Shown piece by piece: positions 50,826 to 59,024 of a stretch of DNA of 64,000 bases; position 1 is the stretch's first letter, and every line of letters begins with the position of its first letter. The notes under the pieces are model-generated. The model had not been told where the DNA came from. It ran no database searches and was given only the letters and a program-made list of their open reading frames with translations. The translations under genes and the position numbers were made by a program. Source of the DNA: Corallochytrium limacisporum (lineage: Eukaryota > Opisthokonta); assembly GCA_002811645.1 (NCBI GenBank), contig PDIP01000035.1, positions 171,352-235,351 on the forward strand. Direction: 5' to 3'.

Positions 50826-51587
50826 ATGCCACGCAGGCACACGGGATCAGCAGCTGGAAGTCAAATGCCACCTGGAAGTCTCGGCGGACGTCAGGGAGCA
50901 GGTGCAGTCATGGCACCACCAACGGCTCTAGCAGGACCCAGGCCGACCGGATACGGCCTCGCTGGCTCTAGTGTCAGCAGTGCAGGAGGTCACGCTATGC
51001 AGGCCAAGAAACTACCGGTCCGCGCGGATGGAAAACACGAGCTACCGCAGAGCTGGACTTTCTCGTACACCCGGCGCAATAACAATGTTAAGGGACAAGA
51101 CTACGAAAAGCACACAAAGTCGTTGGGATCTTTCGATACAGTCGAAGACTTTTGGGCCCTGTACAGTCATCTGGTAAAACCAGATGATCTCACGCTAAAC
51201 GACTATCAGCTCTTCCGCCAGGGAATAAAGCCCATGTGGGAAGATGAAGCCAACAAGAATGGTGGAAAGTGGGTCCTGCGTTTGCGCAAGGGTGTCGCGA
51301 GCCGTCTTTGGGAAATTCTGGTACTGGCCATGGTGGGTGGCAACATGCCGTCCGATATTTGTGGTGCGGTAATTAGCACTCGCCTTAACGAGGACATCCT
51401 TAGTGTTTGGACCGCAGATGCCAAGGACCAGGAATCCATTCAGCGGTGCCAAGTATTTCTTAAGGAGCAGCTACTGTTGCCCGTACACGTCGTGATGGAA
51501 TACAAGGAGCATCAAGCGGCACCAACACCGAGGGCCTCCCGGGACAGCCTTGCAAACAAGGCACCATACATGCCGATTGCTAAATGA
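50826..51587 (+). CDS. EIF4E2: eIF4E2/4EHP-type cap-binding protein
   Basis: This 253-residue protein has a Gly/Pro/Ala-rich tail (1-60) and an eIF4E fold (about 72-235). The block GIKPMWEDEANKNGGKWVLR, then LRKGVASRLWE and ICGAVIST, is almost the animal 4EHP sequence and unlike canonical eIF4E (GIEPMWED). Of the two cap-stacking positions, the Trp102 equivalent is kept (W138) and the Trp56 equivalent is Tyr (Y93), as in 4EHP. The Trp43 equivalent remains Trp (W77) where animal 4EHP has Tyr, and the following WY pair is SY. 4EHP binds the cap without eIF4G and represses translation with partners such as GIGYF. Class II identity is strong; the residue mix is unusual. The start is the first ATG. 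Confidence 0.92.
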   Translation: MPRRHTGSAAGSQMPPGSLGGRQGAGAVMAPPTALAGPRPTGYGLAGSSVSSAGGHAMQAKKLPVRADGKHELPQSWTFSYTRRNNNVKGQDYEKHTKSLGSFDTVEDFWALYSHLVKPDDLTLNDYQLFRQGIKPMWEDEANKNGGKWVLRLRKGVASRLWEILVLAMVGGNMPSDICGAVISTRLNEDILSVWTADAKDQESIQRCQVFLKEQLLLPVHVVMEYKEHQAAPTPRASRDSLANKAPYMPIAK

Positions 51588-51644
51588 TTGAATCACCAGT
51601 TACGATTGCACAGCAACTATTGGTGACACATTCAAAACATTTTT

Positions 51645-51672
51645 CAACGTTTTCACGTGGACAAAAACGTTG
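51645..51672. repeat. Hairpin in the 4EHP/QPCTL convergent gap
   Basis: CAACGTTTT and AAAACGTTG form 9-bp arms with a 10-base loop inside the 153-bp space between two convergent genes. It may lie in both 3' UTRs. It could be structural or coincidental. Confidence 0.4.
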
Positions 51673-51740
51673 CCAATGATATATTTCACATCTTATCATG
51701 CATCTAAGTTACGCGGTATCACATTGGAACTACTTGTGTG

Positions 51741-52997
51741 TTAGAGGCCTTTCTGTACATAATACTCTTCCGCAGGTGAAGCAATCCCCATCAGCTTTGC
51801 CACATAATAGAACGTAATCATGGCTGTGTTGATCATTTCAGTTTCATCCAGGGCATCACGGTTGTCACTGGGTTTGTGCCATACGTCCGGGAATGGATAG
51901 GCAATATGGTGCAGGATGGGCACTCCCCGGCGAAGGAATGGTATATGATCATCACCAATCGAGCCTTTGATCCTGAACTTTGGCTCAACAAAGATGGATC
52001 CATTATCCGGATCCTCTCCCGCCAGGAGGTCATTGTCATCAAGGAAGTTTTCGATTTCATGATACAATTTGTGGTCGTCGTTGGTGTTTTGGAAGGCGTA
52101 CGAGACTCTTTGTCCCTTCCAGCCCAAAAGATCAAAGAGGACCAGGAGCTTAATGTTCTTGAGGTAGCCCTCCTCCTCCCATTTCTGTGCAAGATATCGG
52201 GCCCCATAGATGCTATCCTTGTTGGTCCACCTTACGAAGGCCTCTTCGCCGTCAAAAAGCAATACTGTCAGGCGAATGTCCTCGTAATGCGGGCTGGACT
52301 TGAGGATTTCATACATGGCCTCCGCCATGTGCACCAACATGGCGACCGAATAGGCGCTGTCTGTGGCACCCAAAAAGTCCGCGCTGGTCATATTCATGCT
52401 GTCCCAGTGTGCACTTAAAACATACTCCGGTCCCTTAGCATCTGGGTTCAAGCGTGCAATAATATTGGTGAAGTCCCGGTATTCACCGTTGGGAATCTCA
52501 GCTGTGAAATCGTGACGCTCGACCGCCCAACCGGAAGCGCTCAACTTCCGCAGCAAATAGTCACGAACCGTATCGTGTCCTGGAGTACCTGGAGTTCGAA
52601 CTATCAGAATCTCGTCCAGGTGTTTGTTCAGTTCGTCCATAGAAACGAGTTCGTGCAACTGGACCACGTCCTCCGCAGGCACTTTGACTGTCCCGGTGGT
52701 TGAGGCGTCCTGATCGTAACTGTCGCCTTGAATTTTCTGATTTGTGGGAGAAGCACGGTGAATATTGATGTCTACAACTTCGGCTTCTTGATCCTCAGTA
52801 AATGCCAGTCCCTGGCCCATTCCAATCCACAAAAAAGCTATACTAGCCACCAGCACGAGCCCCCAAACAATAATGGTCTGCCGCCACGACCCTGCCTTTG
52901 CATCTGCAGGGCTTCGAGTCCAGCTGGGGAGAAATCCAGCTGATTCATCGGAAGCCATGGCGGTAGGCGGTCGGAGCTTCGTCCGATGTCGAACCAT
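51741..52997 (-). CDS. QPCTL: Membrane-anchored glutaminyl-peptide cyclotransferase
   Basis: This 418-residue protein converts N-terminal Gln or Glu of secretory proteins to pyroglutamate. A short cytosolic N-terminus is followed by one membrane anchor (IIVWGLVLVASIAFLWIGMG, about 42-61), giving a type II Golgi topology as in QPCTL. The M28-fold catalytic domain has SAHWDS, GATDSAYS (zinc Asp), FDGEEAF (catalytic and zinc Glu), VLFDLLG (catalytic Asp), DDHIPFLRRGVPILH and PFPDVWH (zinc His). SIYGARYLAQKW also matches. The metal and catalytic residues are complete. Translation may start at 52997 or at the second ATG at 52958; both precede the anchor. It converges on 4EHP. Confidence 0.92.
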   Translation of the reverse strand: MVRHRTKLRPPTAMASDESAGFLPSWTRSPADAKAGSWRQTIIVWGLVLVASIAFLWIGMGQGLAFTEDQEAEVVDINIHRASPTNQKIQGDSYDQDASTTGTVKVPAEDVVQLHELVSMDELNKHLDEILIVRTPGTPGHDTVRDYLLRKLSASGWAVERHDFTAEIPNGEYRDFTNIIARLNPDAKGPEYVLSAHWDSMNMTSADFLGATDSAYSVAMLVHMAEAMYEILKSSPHYEDIRLTVLLFDGEEAFVRWTNKDSIYGARYLAQKWEEEGYLKNIKLLVLFDLLGWKGQRVSYAFQNTNDDHKLYHEIENFLDDNDLLAGEDPDNGSIFVEPKFRIKGSIGDDHIPFLRRGVPILHHIAYPFPDVWHKPSDNRDALDETEMINTAMITFYYVAKLMGIASPAEEYYVQKGL

Positions 52998-54889
52998 ATA
53001 ACGAGTTGTCTGTAGGCCAGTGTCTCCGATCTGGCCTCACCCTTCGATGTCTCTATTGTTGAGGGTCATGCTAGACTTCGAGCATAGAGCAGATCTCGTG
53101 AACATAGCAATTTCCTTGGTCCTAGCCCTTACATGTACCTAATCCAGCTTCGACATTAGCCAACTCTTTTGCTCAACCCGCAAAAGCTCCCATGGCTCGA
53201 TGCCGGGTGCGTCTCCCGCTACCAGGGTCAGGCGCCAAGGAACGGAAACTCGGATCCTTTCGTCCAAGAAATCACGATTATAAACTGATACCCTATCAAA
53301 TTATTGAAACGGATTTAAGTATTGATCAATTTACAACACCACACAATCGCTCGGAGTGTCTCAACCGGCGATGAAGGGGGGGGGGAGGGGTCTCTTTCCT
53401 TTTCGTCATCTTCCTCATAAGTCACGAACTGGTGTGGTTCTACTTCCACTGGTTCAGCAATAGTAACAAACGCTAATTCATTCTGGTCGTCCCTTGTTTG
53501 GCACCAGTAGCATGCCGCGAATCAAACGACAATTAAATTTCCGCACGACTTCAAGAAACCTCCCCCAGCCTACTAACAGCAGCAACCGAAAGTGGCGGAC
53601 CGGGCTTTCGGCAGAACTGAGATACTCAAGGCCGGACCGTCTGCGCAACACAGGGGAGGAACTTTTTGGCTGCCTGAGACATTTTGCCTGATGTCTGCGA
53701 TACCAATTCGTTACAATGTGGTACATTTTGTATTGACATTCCTGAACATTGTTGTCGAACGGTGTTTCACGTGTGACTTTCCTTGTTGTTCCTTCTGTTT
53801 TCCCACTCGCGGCAGCTGTCGAGGCCTTCTCAGACCTCTCATTTTTGGGGGGGGGGGCCGGCGGGTTGGTTACAGTGGGCCGTTTTCTGCAGCGGCCGCT
53901 TTGAAGAATCACCGAAGCTGGGCGAGCCGCCGCATTTCGCATGCTCCTGTTGCTGTGGTGTATATGTGTGATGAGGTCTGTGCACGGTGGAATCAGAGCG
54001 CAGAGATCATACGGGCCTCATACACTCAGAAACATTAAGGGGATTTCAACCGATTTAAGCTCTTCGCTATATGGAACCTGGGCCCCGTGACGATAGAAGA
54101 AAAAAAGTACAGCAGCCAAGCCGTACCCAAAGGCAAAGGCAAGGGAATGACACTGATCCACCAGGTGGTTGAAGGAGATGGTGTTGTTGAGAACCCGCCC
54201 GCAGTAGATAAGTATGCCATCGGCAGAAAGGCCACCATACATTAATCTAATAGTATGGCGGAGATCGCTCTCGCCCCATTGTTTACCATAAAGCATCTGA
54301 GCACACATGGCTGACTAGTCTGGGTGCCTATTGTTTGGGGATTCCCGAGGACTCTTTTGTCCGAGGCCGGGAGAGACGTACGGAACTGTGCACCAATTCA
54401 GCTCGGCTGTTGTTGTCTGTTTTTGCATTTGGTTCTTGTGGACCTTATCTGTCCGATGCCCATGCACAAAGTGACTACCATTGGTTGCTTCTTTGGGACC
54501 CCCACGAGAGGGATGTGAAAGACTAGGTGTGGGGTGTCACAATTGGATGGTGGTGCGTTTGGAAGGAGCCTTAGACATCAAACGCTCGCCAAAACTATAG
54601 GGCAGGTGATATCGGAACGCCGAGCACTATTCACTCATAACCTTGTCAGTGAGGCATCTGTGGTAAGTTTGCCACTTCATACTCTTTCTTATTCGACAAC
54701 GTTTCTTGTCGCTGTGGGTTTTGAAGACAGAGTGACACGGAACTTGCGGTAGAGTCGCCATGACCGCCCTCAGCACCCTTGGTACAAAAGTGGAAAATCT
54801 TCAACCCCTTGAACGAAAAACGCGGACTCATATATCCGTATCGGAGTAACTTGTCATTCCTACAGGAAAACAATATCAAATTCAGAACC
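52998..54889. other. Divergent intergenic region, QPCTL / aldolase
   Basis: There is no supported gene in about 1.9 kb. G-runs occur at 53377-53390 and 53849-53859. A 96-codon minus-strand ATG frame (54018-54308) with one hydrophobic segment is unrecognised and not called. The right end holds the aldolase promoter and a likely 5'-leader intron. Confidence 0.5.
54663..54865 (+). other. Candidate 5'-leader intron of the aldolase gene
   Basis: The consensus donor GTAAGT follows ATCTGTG at 54663. A pyrimidine-rich acceptor TTGTCATTCCTACAG ends at 54865, with a branch-like GTAAC about 18 bases upstream. Removal of the 203-base interval would place a short leader just before the aldolase ATG at 54890. 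It is inferred from splice signals only. Confidence 0.5.
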
Positions 54890-55966
54890 ATGGCCCTCAG
54901 CGCTGAATTAAAGCAGGAGCTCGCTTCCATTGCCAAGCAGGTAGCTGCCCGCGGAAAGGGTATCCTTGCTGCTGATGAGTCCACTGGTACCATCGGTAAA
55001 CGCTTCGCCGGCATCAATGTCGAAAACAACGAGCCCAACCGCCGCAACTACCGTCAGTTATTGTTCACCAGCGACCTCGGCAACTTTATCTCTGGTGTCA
55101 TCATGTTCGAAGAGACTCTTTATCAGAAGACCGACGACGGCGTTCTGTTTCCCGAGCTCCTTAAGAAGAAGGGCGTGCTCACTGGTATCAAGGTCGACAA
55201 GGGTGTCGTGATCCTGCCAGGTACCTCCGACGAGACCACCACCCAGGGTCTGGATAACTTGGACCAGCGCTGCGCCCAGTACAAGAAGGACGGTGCTGAC
55301 TTCGCCAAGTGGCGGTCCGTGCTGAAGATTGACGTCAAGAATGGTTGTCCCTCTGAGCTTGCCGTCTATGAGAACGCCAAGGTCTTGGCCCGCTACGCGT
55401 CCATCTGTCAGAAGAATGGTCTTGTTCCCATTGTCGAACCCGAGATTCTCATGGATGGTGATCACGACCTCGAAATTGCTGTGAAGGTTGCCAGCCGGGT
55501 CTTGGCTGCCACCTACAAGGCTCTCCATGACCACCATGTCTATCTGGAGGGTACTCTGCTGAAGCCCAACATGGTCTGCCCTGGTCAGGACTGCAAGACC
55601 AAATACAGCCCGGATGATATTGCCATGGCCACCATCACGGTTCTTCAGCGGACTGTTCCGGTGGCCGTGCCTGGTATCATGTTCCTTTCTGGCGGTCAGT
55701 CAGAGGAGGAGGCTACCGTTCACCTCAACGCAATGAACAACAAGGAAGGTGTCTGCACTCCTTGGTCACTGTCCTTCAGCTACGGCCGTGCCCTTCAGGC
55801 TTCCTGCTTGAAGGCCTGGGTCGGAAAGTCCGAGAACGTTGCAGCTGCCAAGGAAGTCTTCTTGGCTCGTGCACGTGCCAACGGGGAAGCTCAGCTCGGT
55901 AAGTACAGCGGTAGCGCTGCCGGCCAGAGCTCCGGTTCTCTGTTCGAGGCTAACTACAAGTACTGA
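54890..55966 (+). CDS. ALDO: Fructose-bisphosphate aldolase, class I
   Basis: This 358-residue glycolytic enzyme splits fructose 1,6-bisphosphate by Schiff-base chemistry. It has [15 protein letters not shown] near the N-terminus, the catalytic Lys in [15 protein letters not shown] (about residue 225), the phosphate-binding [11 protein letters not shown], and the [13 protein letters not shown] segment. It ends in Tyr, as all class I aldolases do. This is the class found in animals and plants, unlike the class II enzyme of most fungi. The frame is open upstream to a TTG at 54779, but the conserved N-terminus begins at the ATG at 54890. Codon bias is the strongest in the window, consistent with very high expression. 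Confidence 0.97.
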   Translation: MALSAELKQELASIAKQVAARGKGILAADESTGTIGKRFAGINVENNEPNRRNYRQLLFTSDLGNFISGVIMFEETLYQKTDDGVLFPELLKKKGVLTGIKVDKGVVILPGTSDETTTQGLDNLDQRCAQYKKDGADFAKWRSVLKIDVKNGCPSELAVYENAKVLARYASICQKNGLVPIVEPEILMDGDHDLEIAVKVASRVLAATYKALHDHHVYLEGTLLKPNMVCPGQDCKTKYSPDDIAMATITVLQRTVPVAVPGIMFLSGGQSEEEATVHLNAMNNKEGVCTPWSLSFSYGRALQASCLKAWVGKSENVAAAKEVFLARARANGEAQLGKYSGSAAGQSSGSLFEANYKY

Positions 55967-56518
55967 ATTGTCCAATTTGGTGCCTTGACGCAAGTCTCAT
56001 ATGGGAGAAATGGGGAGATGGAATGAGTTGTAATGTCTGCATGATCCATCGGGCGAGTTCGACCAGGGGTCTGATCAATACTCCCTGGCCTTGTCTGTCT
56101 TCTCTGACAGTGTCCGGTAACGTGTTCTGCACGTATCCTTGTTTATTGGTCTATGATAATTCTTTATTAAACCCCGCGTTGTCAGTAAAGCACAACGTAT
56201 CCATGGAGCAATGTTCGTTAGAAAGCGGCCTGACATCGGTGACAATAGCAATCGGGTCGTTATCAAACTAGTTTAGAAAGACGACACCTTAAGTGTGGAT
56301 TCACGAAGGAAGAGTTTTGTAATGCATGATGGATGACTTGGTGGCTTTTCTGGTTTACAGATGGCAATGTGTATGTTGAAACACCCGTATATGAATCTTC
56401 ACCGGCCGGACCTGTATGCTCGCGCCAAACGACATGAACACAGAACAATGTGTGTTGGGTTGCGCTGTGAGTCGCCTCGGCAAGTGACTGGCAGCGGCCG
56501 ATTGATCTTCCAAGTTAC
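55967..56518. other. Convergent intergenic region, aldolase / claudin-like
   Basis: This is about 550 bp between two gene ends, expected to hold both 3' UTRs. TTTATTAAA-type AT-rich motifs near 56140-56170 may be polyadenylation elements for either strand. No gene is seen. Confidence 0.5.
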
Positions 56519-57121
56519 TTAGACGTACTCAGCCTTGTCGGAGCGCATGCAGGTCGCGATCAGGTTAGCAATGCCGCCGACGATGAAGAGGCATGCGCCA
56601 GCCAGCAAGAGACCACCCGCCCAGTCCCAACCAAATGAGTCCTGGATAACATCATTGTAGAAATCGACTGTAAGAGCAATGGTGATGACGCACGCAATAA
56701 CACCCAGGACACCGATAACGGAAGTGGCAATGACCAGAGCTTTCTTAGGGCAGCAGCAAGCAATGAGAATGAAGATCCAGGCCAACAAAACGAAAAAGAG
56801 GGTGACAATGTACCAACCGCGCGCAGCGTTGTACTTGTCACAATCGCTGTCCGCGAAAAGATTCACTCCGTCAAATTGACCTAAGTTGGTATCTATAGTT
56901 AAGTCGCAATCGTTGTTGACCTCGGAGCAGCTCAAATCACCATCGTCGTCGACGCATGCGTAATAGTAGGATAGGGTAAATTCGTTGCTTCCAAGATTGA
57001 AAACAGAGATATCGTTGGTCCAGATCTTGGGAGAGAAACCACCAATGAGCAGGAATATCAGACCGAGAGAGTACAGAACCGCAACAAAGGAGACAAAGCC
57101 ACGGCTGCGATCAACTGACAT
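56519..57121 (-). CDS. Claudin-like four-helix membrane protein
   Basis: This 200-residue protein has four predicted membrane helices (about 10-30, 102-124, 127-151, 167-191) with both ends cytosolic. The large first loop has W34, then a YYYAC-x(8)-C pair (C56, C65) and C72 and C94. Claudins have W...W-x(2)-C-x(8-10)-C here. The loop ends AARG just before helix 2, as claudins end in AARA. The second loop contains DFYN, the claudin second-loop motif, followed by GW.WAGGLLLAGACLFIVGG, resembling claudin helix 4. The C-terminus is EYV, like the PDZ-binding -YV end of many claudins. Members of this fold form paracellular seals in animals. The role in a protist is unknown. The alternative is another PMP22/EMP or SUR7-type tetraspan. 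The start is the first ATG. Confidence 0.65.
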   Translation of the reverse strand: MSVDRSRGFVSFVAVLYSLGLIFLLIGGFSPKIWTNDISVFNLGSNEFTLSYYYACVDDDGDLSCSEVNNDCDLTIDTNLGQFDGVNLFADSDCDKYNAARGWYIVTLFFVLLAWIFILIACCCPKKALVIATSVIGVLGVIACVITIALTVDFYNDVIQDSFGWDWAGGLLLAGACLFIVGGIANLIATCMRSDKAEYV

Positions 57122-57134
57122 GGTTGCTAGTGTG

Positions 57135-57176
57135 TTGGATGTTCTTGATTATGGGTTGGATGTTTTTGATTATGGG
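57135..57176. repeat. 21-bp tandem duplication upstream of the claudin-like gene
   Basis: TTGGATGTTCTTGATTATGG plus G is repeated immediately with one C-to-T change. It lies 14-55 bp upstream of the ATG, so probably in the 5' leader or core promoter. Confidence 0.9.
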
Positions 57177-58504
57177 TCTCAATTCCCAGTACCTTAATGA
57201 CTGTACTCAACAAACATGGAGCTCTTACGCGTAGGCCTTCTCTTATACCAGAGGCTGATCTCACAGGCTGCCTACCAGGACGATATGTTTGCGTCCCCGG
57301 AGGTTCTCATGCAGCAGAGCTCCCAACGCGAACTCCAGTCCCCTTCGTTCTTTTGCGGTGTCTGTTCCCTCTGAAGTGTTTCTTGTCCGTGGCAGCCAGC
57401 TTGTGAACAGCAATACCCAAACCATCGGGTCTCGCTCCGCGATCCCCGATAGCCGCACCGTTGCCCGCTGCACCTTCCCGGTGACATCCATATTGTTCCA
57501 CCCGCTGTTTGCAAGCGCCGAGCCGGCCCTGTCACACTCCAAAATTTCAAATCCTGCGGAATACATAATGGGAGAACGACAGGTGGGCGTTAATCGTTCT
57601 CTGAATCTTCTTTATTGTGTCTCCCTTGTCACTCCGAATCAACGACGACCAAGTTTAGGAGACTTCTAAATACAGTACCCACTTCTTCGCAATATTTCTT
57701 TTCATTAGTAGACGTGTACCAAAATTTATGTCCCATCAACAGGTGCGAGTGCTCACGCATTGCACGGAATTGTTTTGGAAGGTCTTGTGGTATTGCACGA
57801 TATCTCGGTTGTTGACTTGCGCCGGTGTTTATGTAAACCAATGGGCGGGTCACACCAGTACACGTTGTACACTCTTGGGCGGAAGTTTTTTTTTTTTGTG
57901 TTCTTTTTCATGCCCCCCGCCGTGATATTAAACGGGCGAAACATAGGAGTACTATGAAAGACCGACAACGTTTCAAAAAACCCATGCCAACGATCGGGGT
58001 TTGCACAGTCCTATCCCCAGTGCCGTTCAAGAAGTCATACGCTCTCCCTAGAAAAGTGCCCGCCGCAACAAGCAAACCGGGGCAGTCGTTTGTCTGAAAC
58101 GAACGGAGGATCGATAGCGTAGCAACCTCTTGATGGTCCTTGGCTGCCGTTTGATCCACCACTCGGTACAATTCGTATGGGGAGGAGGAAGGGTGGGAAC
58201 CGGGGCGATGAAAAAAGAATTTTCCTTAGAGAGTAGATGACTACTATCGGGCAGATAGCGCCGAGGGTTGCAAAAGTCAACGAAATACGGACATCGGCAG
58301 CAGAAAAAGATAAACTTCTACAAGCAGTCCTCCAAGCCCCGGGCCCGTAAGGCTCCTTGAATTTAATTCCCACTGTCTGCGTGGCTCCTGCTCACACCTT
58401 GCTGTGTCACTGAGTGATGCCTGTGACTCTCCTTAACGCAGATCCTTCGTGACCCCTGAATTCTGCAATAGATTCATGCTGCATGGCAGGACTGGGATGA
58501 AGAC

Positions 58505-59024
58505 ATGATGTCCAAGATGAGTGTCGCAATAGGCCGGCGCATCCTTACGGACCCTTACTATGCAAATGATCAGGAATCCCCTGTGACGAATAAAATGTGC
58601 TATATAGGTCTTGGCGAATTTAGTACACAGTATATTCGTTATAGAGAGTACATGATCAGCAGCATGCAAGGTCAGAGATTGCCGTAGAAGAAACGAAAGC
58701 CAGGAAGAGCGCACATTACGATGGGTGACGGCCGCTCCCTGACTTACGTCGCATCCAACAATAGACGCATACTTGTGGTCATAGATTCAGTACTTTATCT
58801 AAGAAGAACGTACCCGTCAGGATTTCAGTTTGCCGTGCTATATCATTCTGGTAAAACATCCCAGTTAAGGAGGTCCTCGAACAGAACTTCAAAACTTCCG
58901 CAATCGACCAGTTTGTGGGTTTAGACGTTTCGAACCCTATACATCTGCATTGGTCACTGGACATCAAAGAATTAAACTGGATTGCGCCACCTCCCCCACT
59001 TGTCCCTATCACCTTCAGTGGATG
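58505..59024 (+). pseudogene. Possible decayed coding sequence
   Basis: A frame from ATG 58505 continues past a single TAG (58685-58687) to 58923. Around 58857 a second frame becomes open and runs to a TGA at 59022-59024, with protein-like composition (VKEVLEQNFKTSAIDQFVGL; LDIKELNW). Together they look like one gene with a stop and a frameshift. No family is recognised, and chance cannot be ruled out. Confidence 0.25.

Noticed and set aside
54018-54308. 96-codon minus-strand frame with a hydrophobic stretch
   Set aside because: It has an ATG start but no recognisable family, and chance frames of this length are common in the window. MICOS10 was considered, but the glycine-zipper pattern is absent.
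57261-57566. Short minus-strand segment containing DGLGIAVHKLA in one frame, reminiscent of the LAMTOR5 C-terminus
   Set aside because: The frame has no ATG, is preceded by stops, and no upstream frame carries the rest of a LAMTOR5 domain. The three minus frames are all open here, so the match is probably chance.
58035-58373. Minus-strand frame with one hydrophobic segment resembling COX7C/COX8
   Set aside because: It has no ATG start, the spacing between the FS and P landmarks is wrong for COX7C, and a long non-family tail follows.
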